64,000 bases of DNA from Cyanophora paradoxa (Eukaryota > Glaucocystophyceae > Cyanophorales > Cyanophoraceae), in the NCBI GenBank assembly GCA_004431415.1, contig QPMI01000209.1, positions 95,406 to 159,405 of the forward strand, read 5' to 3'. The notes beneath the pieces are model-generated. The model saw nothing but the letters and a program-made list of their open reading frames with translations. It ran no database searches and was not told where the DNA came from. Positions 10,201 to 22,200 of this stretch are shown in pieces. Each line of letters opens with the position of its first letter. Position 1 is the first letter of the stretch. Both the position numbers and the translations under genes were made by a program.

Positions 10201-13200
10201 TGGGCGATAACCTTCACCGTGCCCGCCTTCGCCTTCGGTGCGGCCAAAATTGAATCGGCGTATCCCCCCTCTCTGGGCGCCGCCACCGTCTTCGTCACCG
10301 GTCCGTCCGCCCGCCCCGTCCCCCCGGCTCCGGCGCGGCTTCGAAATTCGATGCCTGAGCCTCGCCGCAGCGAAATTGACGAGCGTGGTGGTCACGCTGC
10401 CGCCGGGCCTGCTCCGGGGCAACGAGACGGGCATCTACGCGTACACCGTGAACACCACGATCACGGTCACCGTGACGCCCAAGAACTTCGGCAACGCCGT
10501 CTACGTCCCCGCCACCATCTTCGAGTGCGCACGTCGGCCGGTCCTGCCTCGCGCTGTTCGAATTCGCTGATGATGCGCGCCCGCAGCCTGCGCGCGTCGG
10601 GCGCGCTGACGACCGCCGACCTTGACACGCCGGTCGCGACGCCCGACGTCAGGGGCTTTGGCTCGCAGTTCGTGATGAAGGTCAAAATCGGGTTGCGCAC
10701 GGGCACCGCGTCGATCACCAGCCGGCCGCCCCTCGAGTTGCCCGTCTCCTTCACCGTCGTCGGTCCGCCTTCCGCCGCCGCCGCCGTTGTATCTCCCGCT
10801 CTGCCTGACGTGCGCCGGCGCCAGACTCGCCGGACCAGGTCCGCCTGGTGCTGCCCGAGGGCGTCGGGAAGGACAGCGCGTACCGCGTCAACTCGACCTT
10901 CGCGGTCACGGCGCGCCCCCGCAAGGCGGGCTCCGCCATCTTCATGACATCAACGGGCCTCACGCTCTCTGCCAGCGGCGTCCTCAAGAACTCGAGCATC
11001 CACCCCATCCCGCTGGGCGTCGACGCGATGTTCGCGGTCAACGTTTCGACCCCCGCCACGGGCGGCCTCGCCGCGCTCCACGCCAGGGGAGGCAACGTCT
11101 CGTTCGCCATCGTCGGTGCGCCGGCGCGCGCGGCTCGCCGGAGCCCGCTCACCGCGCCTGCAGAGATGCCGACGGAGTTGACGTTCTCCATCTCGTCGCC
11201 GGCCTTCCGGACGCCCGAGTTCCCGATCTTCGTCTACTCGAGGACGCCCGCCATTAACTGCACCGTCGTTCCCAGAATCGCCGGCCGCACCGTCATCACT
11301 CACTACACGGACGTCCGGTGCGCCTCCAGCGTCGTCCGGCGTTTCCGCCCCGTGGTTCGACACCCGCCGCAGGCTGAGCTCGTCCGGCGCGGTCCCCACT
11401 GCGGCGCTGCCACCCCTCGTCGGCGGCAACTTCGGCGTGACGACGTCATTCTCCTTCGTGATTCCCTTCTCGGGCACCACGGGCCCCGTCAACATCACCG
11501 GCACGCCGGCGTTCAACCCGCCCCTCGTCTTCGCCATCGCCGGTGCCTCTCCGTGTCGCCCCGCCGCTGCCTACGCCGCACGCTGAGCGCACAGCCAGAC
11601 GTACCGACGGGCATGCTGGTGGACGCGTCCAAGCCGGAATACATGGGCCCCGTCTACATGGCCAACACGACGATTGCCGTGCGATCGCCCCACGCCGTCG
11701 ACGTCCCTGCAATCGCCGCTCACGCCTCTTGCAGCTGACGGCGACTGCTGTCCGCCGTTCCGACCGTATTTTCGCTCTGAACGAGACCATCAAGTCCGCC
11801 ATCCGCATTTCAAGTTCTTTGTTCGACCGCTGATGTCGCGTGCAGGCTCGCGAGCTTGGGGGTGCGCACGCGGTTCAGCCCTCTGTCGCCGGTGTACAGC
11901 AACGCGTTCGAGCTCACGGCGACGCTGTCGAACGACACCGGCCCCGCCGCTTTCGAGGGCACCCCCGGCCTCATGCAGCCCTTCACGTTCTGGGTGGTCG
12001 GGCCGCCGACGATAGCGGAGCTCACGTGCCCGCCGGTTATGATCTCCGCCGACTCGGGCCCGATCGAGTGCACGCTGAGGTCCCTCGTCGGCCTCAACCA
12101 TACGACCTGGACGCACCACTCGTGGATCGACGCGGCGATTTCCAACAGCGCCGCGTCGGCGTCGGTCGCCTCGCCGCAGTACCCCTACGTCGCCACCTCC
12201 TTCAGTGTCTTCGTGCAGGCGTCGCAGGAGGCCGCCGCGACGGGCAGCGAGTCAACGCGCGCCTTCGGCACCGTTTCCGCGGCGTTCACGATGCCCGACG
12301 GCGTCGTCGTCCAGTCGCCGTCCGTCAACATCAGCATGGCGTTCGTGCCAGACCGCACGAGCAGCGTGACCTGCTTCCCGCTCTACTTCGACCCGAGCAC
12401 GGTCACCAACTGCACCTTCGTCGCCCGCCGCAAGTCCGTCGCCGTGCACACGTCCCTCACGCTCGTCCCGTCCACTATCGGCCCGCTCTCCATCGTCTGG
12501 GTGGAGAACGCGACGAGCTTCGGGAGCCCCTCGTTCCGCTTCTCGGCGCGGGCCACCAACCTCGGCGGCCCCGCCCGCGCTGTCGTCTCTTCCCGCACGG
12601 CGGACGGCCGCTCCTTCTTCCTCGCCGACTTTGCGGTCACCTCCGCCGGTGCGTGGCGGCGCGCTCTCTTCCGAATTCCCGTTCTCATCCGGGTTCTCTC
12701 TGACAGATTACCCGTCGGCCGTGCAAGTGGACATGATGACGCCCGTCTCGGCGGGACCCGTGTACAACTACAACTCAACTATCACGGTCTCTTGTTCTCT
12801 TGTTCGCCCTCCTGAGCACGCACGGGCTAACTTCGCCTTCAGATGACCGTAACGCCTCTGAAGAACGGAACGAGGATATACGCACTGAACTCTTCCATCA
12901 TGTAACGCCCGGAGTCACTCTTTCGTTGCATTCCGCCGCATCTGATGCCGCGCAGCTTCACGACGGCGCTGCTCCGCGGGACGTTCGGTCGACTCGCCGC
13001 TCCGGTGGCCAACGGCTGGATCCTCACGTTCTCCCTGTCCGAGGACACGGGCCCCGGCCGCCTCGAATTCACGCCAGCCGCCACGCAGCCCGTTCTCTAC
13101 TGGGCCATCGGTGCGCCTCGTGTCGCGCGGTGAAACGTGCGCCCCTCTGACCGCCGCGCAGGCGTGCCGGACGGGGCGAACCTGACGTGCCCGAACGTGA

Positions 13201-16200
13201 CGACCGCGCAAGGCAGGAAGTTCAACTGCACGATCACGGCGCTGCGCGGCGGCGCGCCCGTGACCGTCCTCCCGAACGCCATCCGAGGCGTGGTCGCGAA
13301 CAGCCTGGCGTCGGCGGACGCCGCCATCGCGCCCTGGCCGCACGCCTCGACGACCTTCTCGCTGCCGTTCCTCGTCGCGAGCCAGCCGGCGCGCGTTCTG
13401 CCCGCAAACACGACGGTTCGCGCGTACGGCACGGCTGCGGCGACGATCACGGGTGCAGGCGGCGCTTTGATCCCCGTGGCGCCGGTGAACGTGAGCGTCG
13501 CGTTCGAGCCGGACCGCACGAGCAGCGTCTCCTGCTTCCCCCTCTACTTCGACAAGTCGGCCAGCCCGCTGTGCACCTTCATCGCGCGCCGCAGCAACAT
13601 TGTCGTCCACTCCTCCCTCGTCCTTTCGCCGGGCACCGCCGGGCCCCTTGCAGTCCTGTCGTACGACCCGGCCGCCGTGGCGTACGGGAGTTGGACCTTC
13701 GACTTCGTCGTCGTGCCGCTGCCGCTGGGAGGGCAGGCGCGCGCCGTCGTCTACTCGAACCGGACCGCCGACGGAGCGCAGACCTTCCTCGCCGACTTTG
13801 CGCTGACGGCCGCCGGTGATGCCGCCGCCCCCGCCCCCGTTGGACTTCGTCTCACTCGCGACGCCCTCGCAGACGAGCCGACGGACGTGCGCGTCGAATT
13901 CCAGAATCCTCTCGCCCCGGGACCCGTCTTCAACGCCACCTCCACCATACAGGTCACGCTCTTCTTCCATCCCGAGTATTCGGACAACGCCCTGATACCG
14001 GCGCGCAGATGACGGTCACGCCTCTGAAAAACGGGACCCGCATCTACGCGCTGAACAGCTCCATCAGGTCCGCCTCCTGGCCGATTCTTCTGGTTGGTTT
14101 TGCTGATTTCTCGGCCCAGCTTCACGACGCTCCTGCGGGGCGAGTTCGGGAAGCTGACGGCGCCCGTCGGCAACTCGTGGGTCCTGACTTTCACGCTCTC
14201 GGACGAGACGGGCCCCGGGAGACTCGACTTTACGCCCCCCGCCACGCAGCCCGTTATCTACTGGGCCATCGGTGCGTGGCGAAACAGAGCGAAACGGCGA
14301 CCCGCCGGCTCTGAACCACTGCGCAGGCGTCCCCGACGCGGCGGACCTGCAGTGCCCCGGGGAGCCCACGGCCGAGAACTCCAAGTTCAACTGCACCATC
14401 ACGGCGCTGCGCGCGGGCCAGCCCGTCTCCGTCCTGCCCAGCTTCATCCGCGGCATCGCGTCGAACAGCCTGGCGTCGGCGGACGCCGCCATCGCGCCGT
14501 GGCCGCACGCCTCGCCGACCTTCTCGCTGCCGTTCCTCGTCGCGAGCCGTCCGTCTCCGACTGGGGACCCGCTCCTCCGCGCGTACGGCACGGCTGCGGC
14601 AACCATCGCGGGCACCGGAGGCGTGCCGATCCCCGTGGCGCCGGTGAACGTGAGCGTCGCGTTCGAGCCGGACCGCACGAGCAGCGTCTCCTGCTTCCCC
14701 CTCTACTTCGACTCGAGCGCCACGACGCGCTGCACGTTCGTGCCCAGGCGCAACGGCATCGTCGTGCAGACGTCGGTGCCGCTGGTGCCGTCGACGGCTG
14801 GCCCGATGGCCGTGGACTGGGTTGACGGCTCCGCGACGGGCTTCGGAAGCGACCTGCTCGAGTTCACGGCGGCCGTGCTGCCGATCGGCGGCCCCAGCAA
14901 CGCCACCGTCTCGGCCATCGCCTGGGCAAACAAGACGCTGCCGTGCGACACGTCGCTCTGGGCCGGCCTCGTCCGGCGTTCCCTGCTGCAGAGCCCCACG
15001 AACGCCTCCGCGGAGAACTGCACGTCGGCGAACGCCACGGAGCCGTGCCTGGACCCGGGCGCGACGCCCTCGCCCTCGCCGTCTCCGTCGCCGACGCCGA
15101 CGCCGGTGCCGCTCTGCCCGGCGCTCGTCCAGGTCAACAAGTCCCTCGCCGAGTTCGGCGTCATCACCGCCGACGAGCCGACCGCCGTGCAAGTCGACTA
15201 CCTCTCGCCCAAGTTCTCGGGGCCCGTCTACGTTGCCGAGACCGCCATCGCCGTGCGTCTCCGTCTCGCGCCCGCGCCCGTGCAGCGCCGACAGCTGACG
15301 GCCCCGCAGGTCTTCGTGACGCCGCTGGTGGAGAACGGGACGGTGATCTACGCGCTGAACACCTCCGTCTCGTTCGCCACGGTCGGCCTCAACGCGACCT
15401 TCGGCACGCTGGCCGCGCCCGCCGCCAACGGCTGGCTCCTCGACCTCTGGCTCCCCGAGAGCACGGGCCCCAGCGCCCTCGAGTTCCAGCCGCCCTCTGT
15501 CGCCCCGCTCCCGTACTACGTGATCGGCAACGCCGACGGGGGCCAGATCCGGTGCCCGGCGGGCCCCTTCTACGTGAACGCGACCTTCAACTGCAGCTTC
15601 GAGGCGACGCGCAACGGCAGCGACGTGCACCTCCACGTGACCAGCGTCCGCCCGAGCGTCGCGGAGAGCCTCGCCTCGGCGCTCACGCCGCTCGCGACCT
15701 CGGCCTGGCCGCACGTCTCCACGGCCTTCGACGTGACGATGACCGTCGCCGCCGAGCCGCGGGCGCCGCGGGACAGCTCGCGGCCGGCGTACGGCATCGT
15801 GGGCGGGAGCCTGGCGGCGTCGGACGCGCGGGGGAGGCCCGTCCCGCTCGTGCCCGTGGACGTCGAGCTCGTCTTCGACGCCGACACGACGAGCCAGCTC
15901 GCGTGCAGCCCGGCGGGCGTCTTCGACGCGACGAGCACCGCCAACTGCACCTTCGTAGCCCGCCGCCGCGGCATCCCCGTCCGCTCCGTCTTCCCGCTCA
16001 GCCTCAACGTCTCGGGCGCCATCGCGACGGACGCGCCGGCCGAGTACAACGCCTCCACCTGGACGTTCTCCTTCGTCCTCTCTCCGCTCACCATCTACGG
16101 CGGCGTCGGGCACCTCGCCGTCTACTCGTACCCCAGCCCGCCGGCCCCGCCGCCCGCCGCCGCCGCGGCCGCCGCCCCCAGCGCCGCCGCCGCGAACTCG

Positions 16201-19200
16201 ACGGGGGCGAACGGGACGACGCCCTCGCCCTCGCCCTCGCCCTCGCCGACGCCGACGCCGCTGCCGATCGTCCGGCCGCCCCCGATCCTCCTCGCCAACA
16301 TCACGATCATCGTTGCCGCCATCCCCGACGCCTCGTCGTCCTTCGTGCGCCCCGCCCCGCCCCGCCCCGCCGCCCAGCCGCGCACGGCTGACGCGGGGCG
16401 CGGCAGGAGTGCGCGACGAACCTCACGTGGGTCGGCTCGCCCGTCCTCTGCGACTTCACGCCGCGCCTCGAGGGCGAGTCCGTGTACGCGCGGCACGGCT
16501 ACCTCAACGTCGACTGGCCCTACATGCGGCCCGACCACCTGGCGGCCATGTACGGGGTGAACTACGCGACGACCTTCACCCGCGTCTCGATCGCCGCCGG
16601 CACGCTCGCCGACTCGGCCCCGGTGAACTGCACGGGCCTCTGCACCTTCACGCTGACGGCGCCCGGGCGGGGCGCCATCGCGGCGCTCGACTTCATGGTC
16701 GTGGGGCGGCCCTCGAAGGCGGTCTCGACCATCGCGTGCCCCGTGAACGAGCTCGCCGGCAACCAGTCCGCCGCCTGCACGTTCCGCTCCGTCTCGCTCG
16801 TGCAGGGCGAGCCGGTCGTGACCGACCTGCACGCCCTCCGCGTCCTCGCCACGCCCGTCATGCTCGGCACCGCCTGGCTCGAGCCGCTGCCGCCCGCGCG
16901 CGACACGGGCGAGTGGGACGGGCGCTACTCGGACACGTTCACGCTGTGGGTGACCGCCGGCACGAACGTCGCCGGCACGCTCAACGTCGCCGTCCACCCG
17001 CTCGCGAACCGCGGCGCCGGCTCGCCGCTGCCGGCGGCGGCCAGCGTCTCGTTCTTCATCATCGGGACGAACATCGCGTCGGTGCAGCCGCAGGCGGCCA
17101 ACGTGCGCGGCGGGATCGCCGTCTCCGTCAGCGGCCTCGGCTTCGTGCTCCCGCCCGAGCCGCTCGTGCTGACCTTCTGCGGCGTCGAGGCGCGCGTGAC
17201 GAGCCGCTCGACGACGACGCTCATCGCCATCCTCCCGCCGCTCCCGGCGGAGTACATGGAGGCCGGCCGCCGCTCCTGCGACGTCGTTGTCACCCTCACG
17301 CAGCGGCCCGCCGCCGCCCCCGTCGTCCTCAAGGACGGGTACACCTACAACGTGCCCCCCGTCGCCGCCGCCGAGCGCCTCGAGTCCTTCTACCCCCTCC
17401 CTCGGGAGATCGTCCTGAACGGCAGCGCCAGCGTCGGTGCGGCGCCCTCCCCTCCGCCCCTTTCCTCCCTCCTCCTCCTCCTCCCGCCTCACTTCTTACG
17501 GGGCAGACCCGGACGCGAGCGCCGGGGCGAGGAACCGTGGCCTGCGCTTCAAGTGGGCGGTGGTGGAGCGGCCGGACCCCGACGGGGAGGTCGTCCTCTT
17601 CGGCTCCAGCGAGGAGGTCGCCCTCGTCGGCCCTCTCCAGGTCGCCGGCTTCTACGCCTTCGAGCTCACCGTCACCGACGCCGGTGCCCCCGTCCTTTCT
17701 CCACCGCCCGCGCCCCCGCCCCTCTCCTCTTCTGAGGGCGCGCAGGCGGGGAGACCTCGACGGTGGGCATGAACTTCACCGCCGAGTTCCTCCCCGGTGC
17801 GCCCCCGCCGGCCCCGCCCCGCCCGGGCGGCGGGCGCGGCTGAGCCGCCGGGGGCGCAGAGCTGGACCTGGTGATCCGGCTGGAGACGGAGTTCGACCCG
17901 TTCAAGGAGCAGTACGACAACGACGAGGCCTTCCGCGACTCGATCTGGATGGCGACGGCGGAGGAGTTCGGGGTGGCCGTGAGCCGCATCCAGGGCATCG
18001 GCCTCGCCCAGGGCTCCGTCCTCCTCAGCGTCCGCCCCGCCCCCGCCCCCGCCCGCCCCCGCCGCGTTGGGCTCTGACGGGGCCGGCGCGGCGCGCGCAG
18101 ACGACGATCTCGGCCGACAACCTCGTCGACGCCGCCTCGCTCGTGGCGCTCCCGCGGACCTACACCGGTGCGCGCGGTGCGAGCCGCGGGGGCCGGCGGG
18201 GCTGAGGGCGGCGCCCGCGCGCAGGCGTGGCGTACAACCGGGTGCTGGGCGGGGGCGTCTCCTCGTCGGTCATCTCGTCGCGGACGCGGCAGCGGACCGT
18301 GAACCAGGCGCCCGTGGCGAACATCACGGTGCGGTGCAGGTCGAGCCCGCTGCCCGACGGGAGCTACAGCGTGCGGGCCTCGGCGTGCACGCTGGACGGC
18401 AACGGGAGCTTCGACCCGGACGGCTACGTCGGGATCTTCACGTGGAGCCTCATCCAGACGCCCGAGTCGAACTGCCCGGTGTTCCGGGGGACGAAGAACT
18501 GGGTGGACGGGCGCTCCAAGGGGACGCTGCTGATGATCTTCGGGGAGCAGCAGGGCGTCTGCGTCGTCGCCCTCTCCGTCCTCGACAACAACGTCCGCCC
18601 GCCCGCCCCGCCCCTCCGCCCCCGCGCCGCCCGCCCTCTCTCTGAGCCGCGCGTGCGCAGAACCTGCGGAGCGCGCGGCAGGCGAACGTGACGCTGCGGA
18701 TGGAGGGCGTCCTCGTCAACAGCCCGCCCGAGTTCGAGTACGACGCCCAGGCACGCCCCACCCCGCGCGCGCGCGCCGCGATCCCGCCGGGCCTCCTTCT
18801 CCGCCGCCGCCGCCGCCGCCGCTCACGGGCCGCGCTTCGCCGCCGCAGGTGACGGTGACGGTGAGCCTGGAGGACGGGGCGTACGACAACTCGACGACGG
18901 TGGAGCTGACGGCGATCGCCGCCGACCCGGACGGCCTTCTCGCCTCGGCCGCCTGGTCCTACCTCGACGGGCCCATCAACGCGACCCTCCGGCCCCTCCT
19001 CGCCGTCAACGCCTCGGCCGGGGCCGAGCCGGTGCAGCGCACGCCGGTGACGTCGCGGGCGCGCGTCGTCGGCCTCGGGACGTGGCGCTTCGAGGTGGCG
19101 GCGACGGACGACCTGGGCCTCACCACGCGCAACGTGACGGCGCTGACCGTGCGGCTCGGGCCCCCGCCCCCCGTCACCGACTCGATCGACCCCGAGGTCG

Positions 19201-22200
19201 CCCGCCGCGTCGCCATCTCCGTGCGCCCGCCCCGCTCCGCCCTCCGGTCTCCGGGCGCGTCTCGACGCCCTCACACCCGCGCGCGCCCCCCAGCTGGCGG
19301 CGCTGTCGCTCTTCTTCATCGTGGTGAACATCGTGGGGAACGCCGTCGAGTCGTGCATGCAGACGTGGGCGGGGGCGGTGCCGACGCGGGTCGTGAAGAC
19401 GGCGGCGACGGCGGGGAGCGTCTTCGCCATCGCCCAGTTCCAGATGCTAGCCGCCCTCGGCCTCCTCACCAACCAGGACATGGTCCGCCGCACCCCGGTC
19501 GTCCCCCTCGCCCCCCACGGCTATCTCAAGCCAGCCCGCCCCGCGCAGCCGGCCTCGTTCCACGCCTTCTGCGACGGCATCTACCCGTACCTCCTGCAGG
19601 GCCGGAGCCCCGGTGCCGGCCCCGCCCGCCCGCCCCCTCTCTTTCGCGCCCCGCGCCCCCCCGCTCACAGCCCCCGCCCGCAGACGGCCTGACGGTGCCG
19701 ACGAACGTGCGGGCGCCGATGGTGCAAGCGCGCCGCTCGCTCCTCTACGCCCGCGAGCGCGACGTCGTCGCCGGCTTCAAGGTCCCGCCTTCCCCTCCCG
19801 CCGCCCGCCCCGCCCGCCGCGCCCCGCCTCAAAGGCGCGCAGTCGGCGCTGCTCTACTCCGGCATCGCGATGGGCTTCGTCTCCCTCGTGCACGTCGCCG
19901 CCTCCTGGTTCTTCCGCCGCGCCTGCGGCCGCAAGACCCGCCTCCGCGGCGCCCTCGCCGCCCCCCGCCCCGAGCTCCTCGTCTTCCTCGCCGCCTTCGT
20001 GCGCCCGCCCGCCCCCCCGCCCGCCCGCCCGTCCGCCTCGCCGGCCTGACGACCGCGCGCGCAGCGACCGCTGGCGATCGCGGCGGCGGCCGTCGTGCGC
20101 TTCGAGAGCGGCGGCTGGCGCGTCTTTGCGGGGGCCTACCTGGTCCGCCCCCCGCCCTCCCGCTCGCCGCCCGCCCCCCCCCGCCGCCAACGGGACGCCC
20201 GCCTCGGGGCGCGCAGGCGGTGGCCGGCGTCTTGGCCTTCGTGGTGCTGCAGGCCGTCCTCGTCTTCTTCCTCTGGCACGTCGGCGCCGTCGTCTTCGAC
20301 GTCAACCCCCACCGGTCCGCCCGCCCCCGCCCGCCGGCCCCGCCGCCCCCGCCCCGCCTCACGCACCGCACCCGCCAGCGCCATGCTGCGCTTCTCCAAG
20401 CCGCCCCCGGCGAAGCCCGGCGCCGGCGACGACGCCGGCGCCGAGAAGAAGAAGAAGAAGGGCGAGGGCGAGAAGACGCTGGCGGCGTCCCCGCCGGAGC
20501 CGGCGCGGGCGCCCCCGCCGCAGCCGCCCCCGCCCTCGTCCCTCATCGAGCGCATGTTCCAGTTCTCTCAGACCGTCCGCCCCGCCCCTCCGGCCCCGCC
20601 CCGCGGCTCGGCCTGAGGGCCGGGGGCAGACGCGGAAGAAGGTCGTCAAGGGCCGCTGGATCGTCGACCGCCACCTCGGCGAGCGCGCGCACTGTGCGCC
20701 CCCCTGCCCCGCCCCGCCCCGCCCGGTAGGGACGCCCCTCACACGGGGCCGGGCGCGCAGGGTTCGCCGACGGCTTCGCGCCCATCTTCTCGCCCTTCAA
20801 GGGTGCGCCCCCGCCCGCCCGCCGGCCCCCGCGGGGGCAAGCGAGCGGGGCGCGCAGAGTCGCGCTCGGGCTTCCGCTCGTACGAGCTCTTCCGCGCCGC
20901 CGCCTGGGCCGCCATCCTCGCCGTCTTCGCCCGTGCGCGCGCCGGCCCCCGGCCCCCGCCCCGGCGCCGGCGCCGCCCTCAACGGGGGCGGGGGGCAGGG
21001 AACGCGGGGACGGCCCAGACGGAGGGCTTCAACATCGCCAAGGGGCAGGCCTTCGCCGAAGTCTTCTTCCTGACCACCATCGAGCTCCTTGAGATCGGGT
21101 CCGCCCCGCCCCGCCCCGCCCCGCCCCGCCCCGCGCCCCCCGCCCCTCTGGCCCGGCTGACTGGCGGGGGCGGGGCAGCGTGCAGCTCTTCTTCCAGCCG
21201 CAGATCTCGTGGTGGGGCACCGCGCTCGGCCTCCACTGGTCCGCCCCGCCCCCCGCCCCCCGCCCCTTTGACAGCGGCGCGCTGACGGGGCGGCGGGGGC
21301 GGGGGCGGGGGCAGCTCGCTCTGCTTCGTGGGGATCTTCGCGGCGCTGGCGTGCGCCATCCTGCGCCTCGGGTGGCCCTTCGACGTCGGGCGCGCCCTCT
21401 TCCTCCTCGCCCTCGCCGCCCTCCTCCCCGTCCTGCTCGACCAGGCCATCGACGCCGCCGCCGTCCTCCTCGTCCGCCCCGCCCCGCCCCGCCCCTCCCC
21501 CCTCTTCTCCCCTCTGACTGGGCCGCACGCAGAGCATCGCGAGCAAGGTGAGGCGGCGGGTGGAGCGGAGGCGGCAGGGGCGGATGGGCGTCATCGCCCC
21601 CAACTCGCCCCTCGCCAAGGGCCCCGACGGGGCGCCGGCGGCCGCGCACGCCGACGAGAGCGACGACGCTACGACGGAGGAGAGCGAGGACGAGGCTGCG
21701 GGCGGCGGCCCCGCCTGGATCGCCGCCCGCCGCTACGCCCCGTCCCTCGCCCCCGCCGCCCCCGCCCTCGCCCCCGCCCTCGCCCTCGCCGGCGCCGGCG
21801 GCCCGCAGCCGTCCCTCTCCCTCCTCTCGGACTTCTTGACGAGGCAGGACGGCGGGGCGCGGGCGCCGGGGGCGCGGCGCGGCTCGACGCACTCCCAGGC
21901 GTCGGACACCGGCTCGGGCGCCTCCTGGATCGCCGCCGGCGGCGCCTGGCACCGCGTCGGGGAGCCCCCGGCCGCCGCCGCCGCCGCCGCCGGCGTGGGG
22001 CGGGCGGAGCGGGGCGGGCTGGTGGCGGTGGAGGAGCGGCCGGCGGGGCGCAGCGCCTCGTTCGCGGGGCGCCGGCGCGGGCGGTGCCCATCGCCGGGGC
22101 CCTCGCCCTCTCCAACTCGGGCGTCGCCAACCTGCCCGCCTCCGTCCTCGTCGCCGCCTTCGGGGCCCCCGCCCGGCCCGCCGCCCCCGCGCGGGCCCCG

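Noticed and set aside
7001-10210. 1,069-residue continuous plus-strand frame
   Set aside because: Only parts coincide with real exons; it runs through GT-AG introns with CTGAC branch points and becomes Arg/Pro-rich there. LamG and other domains are in the spliced frames.
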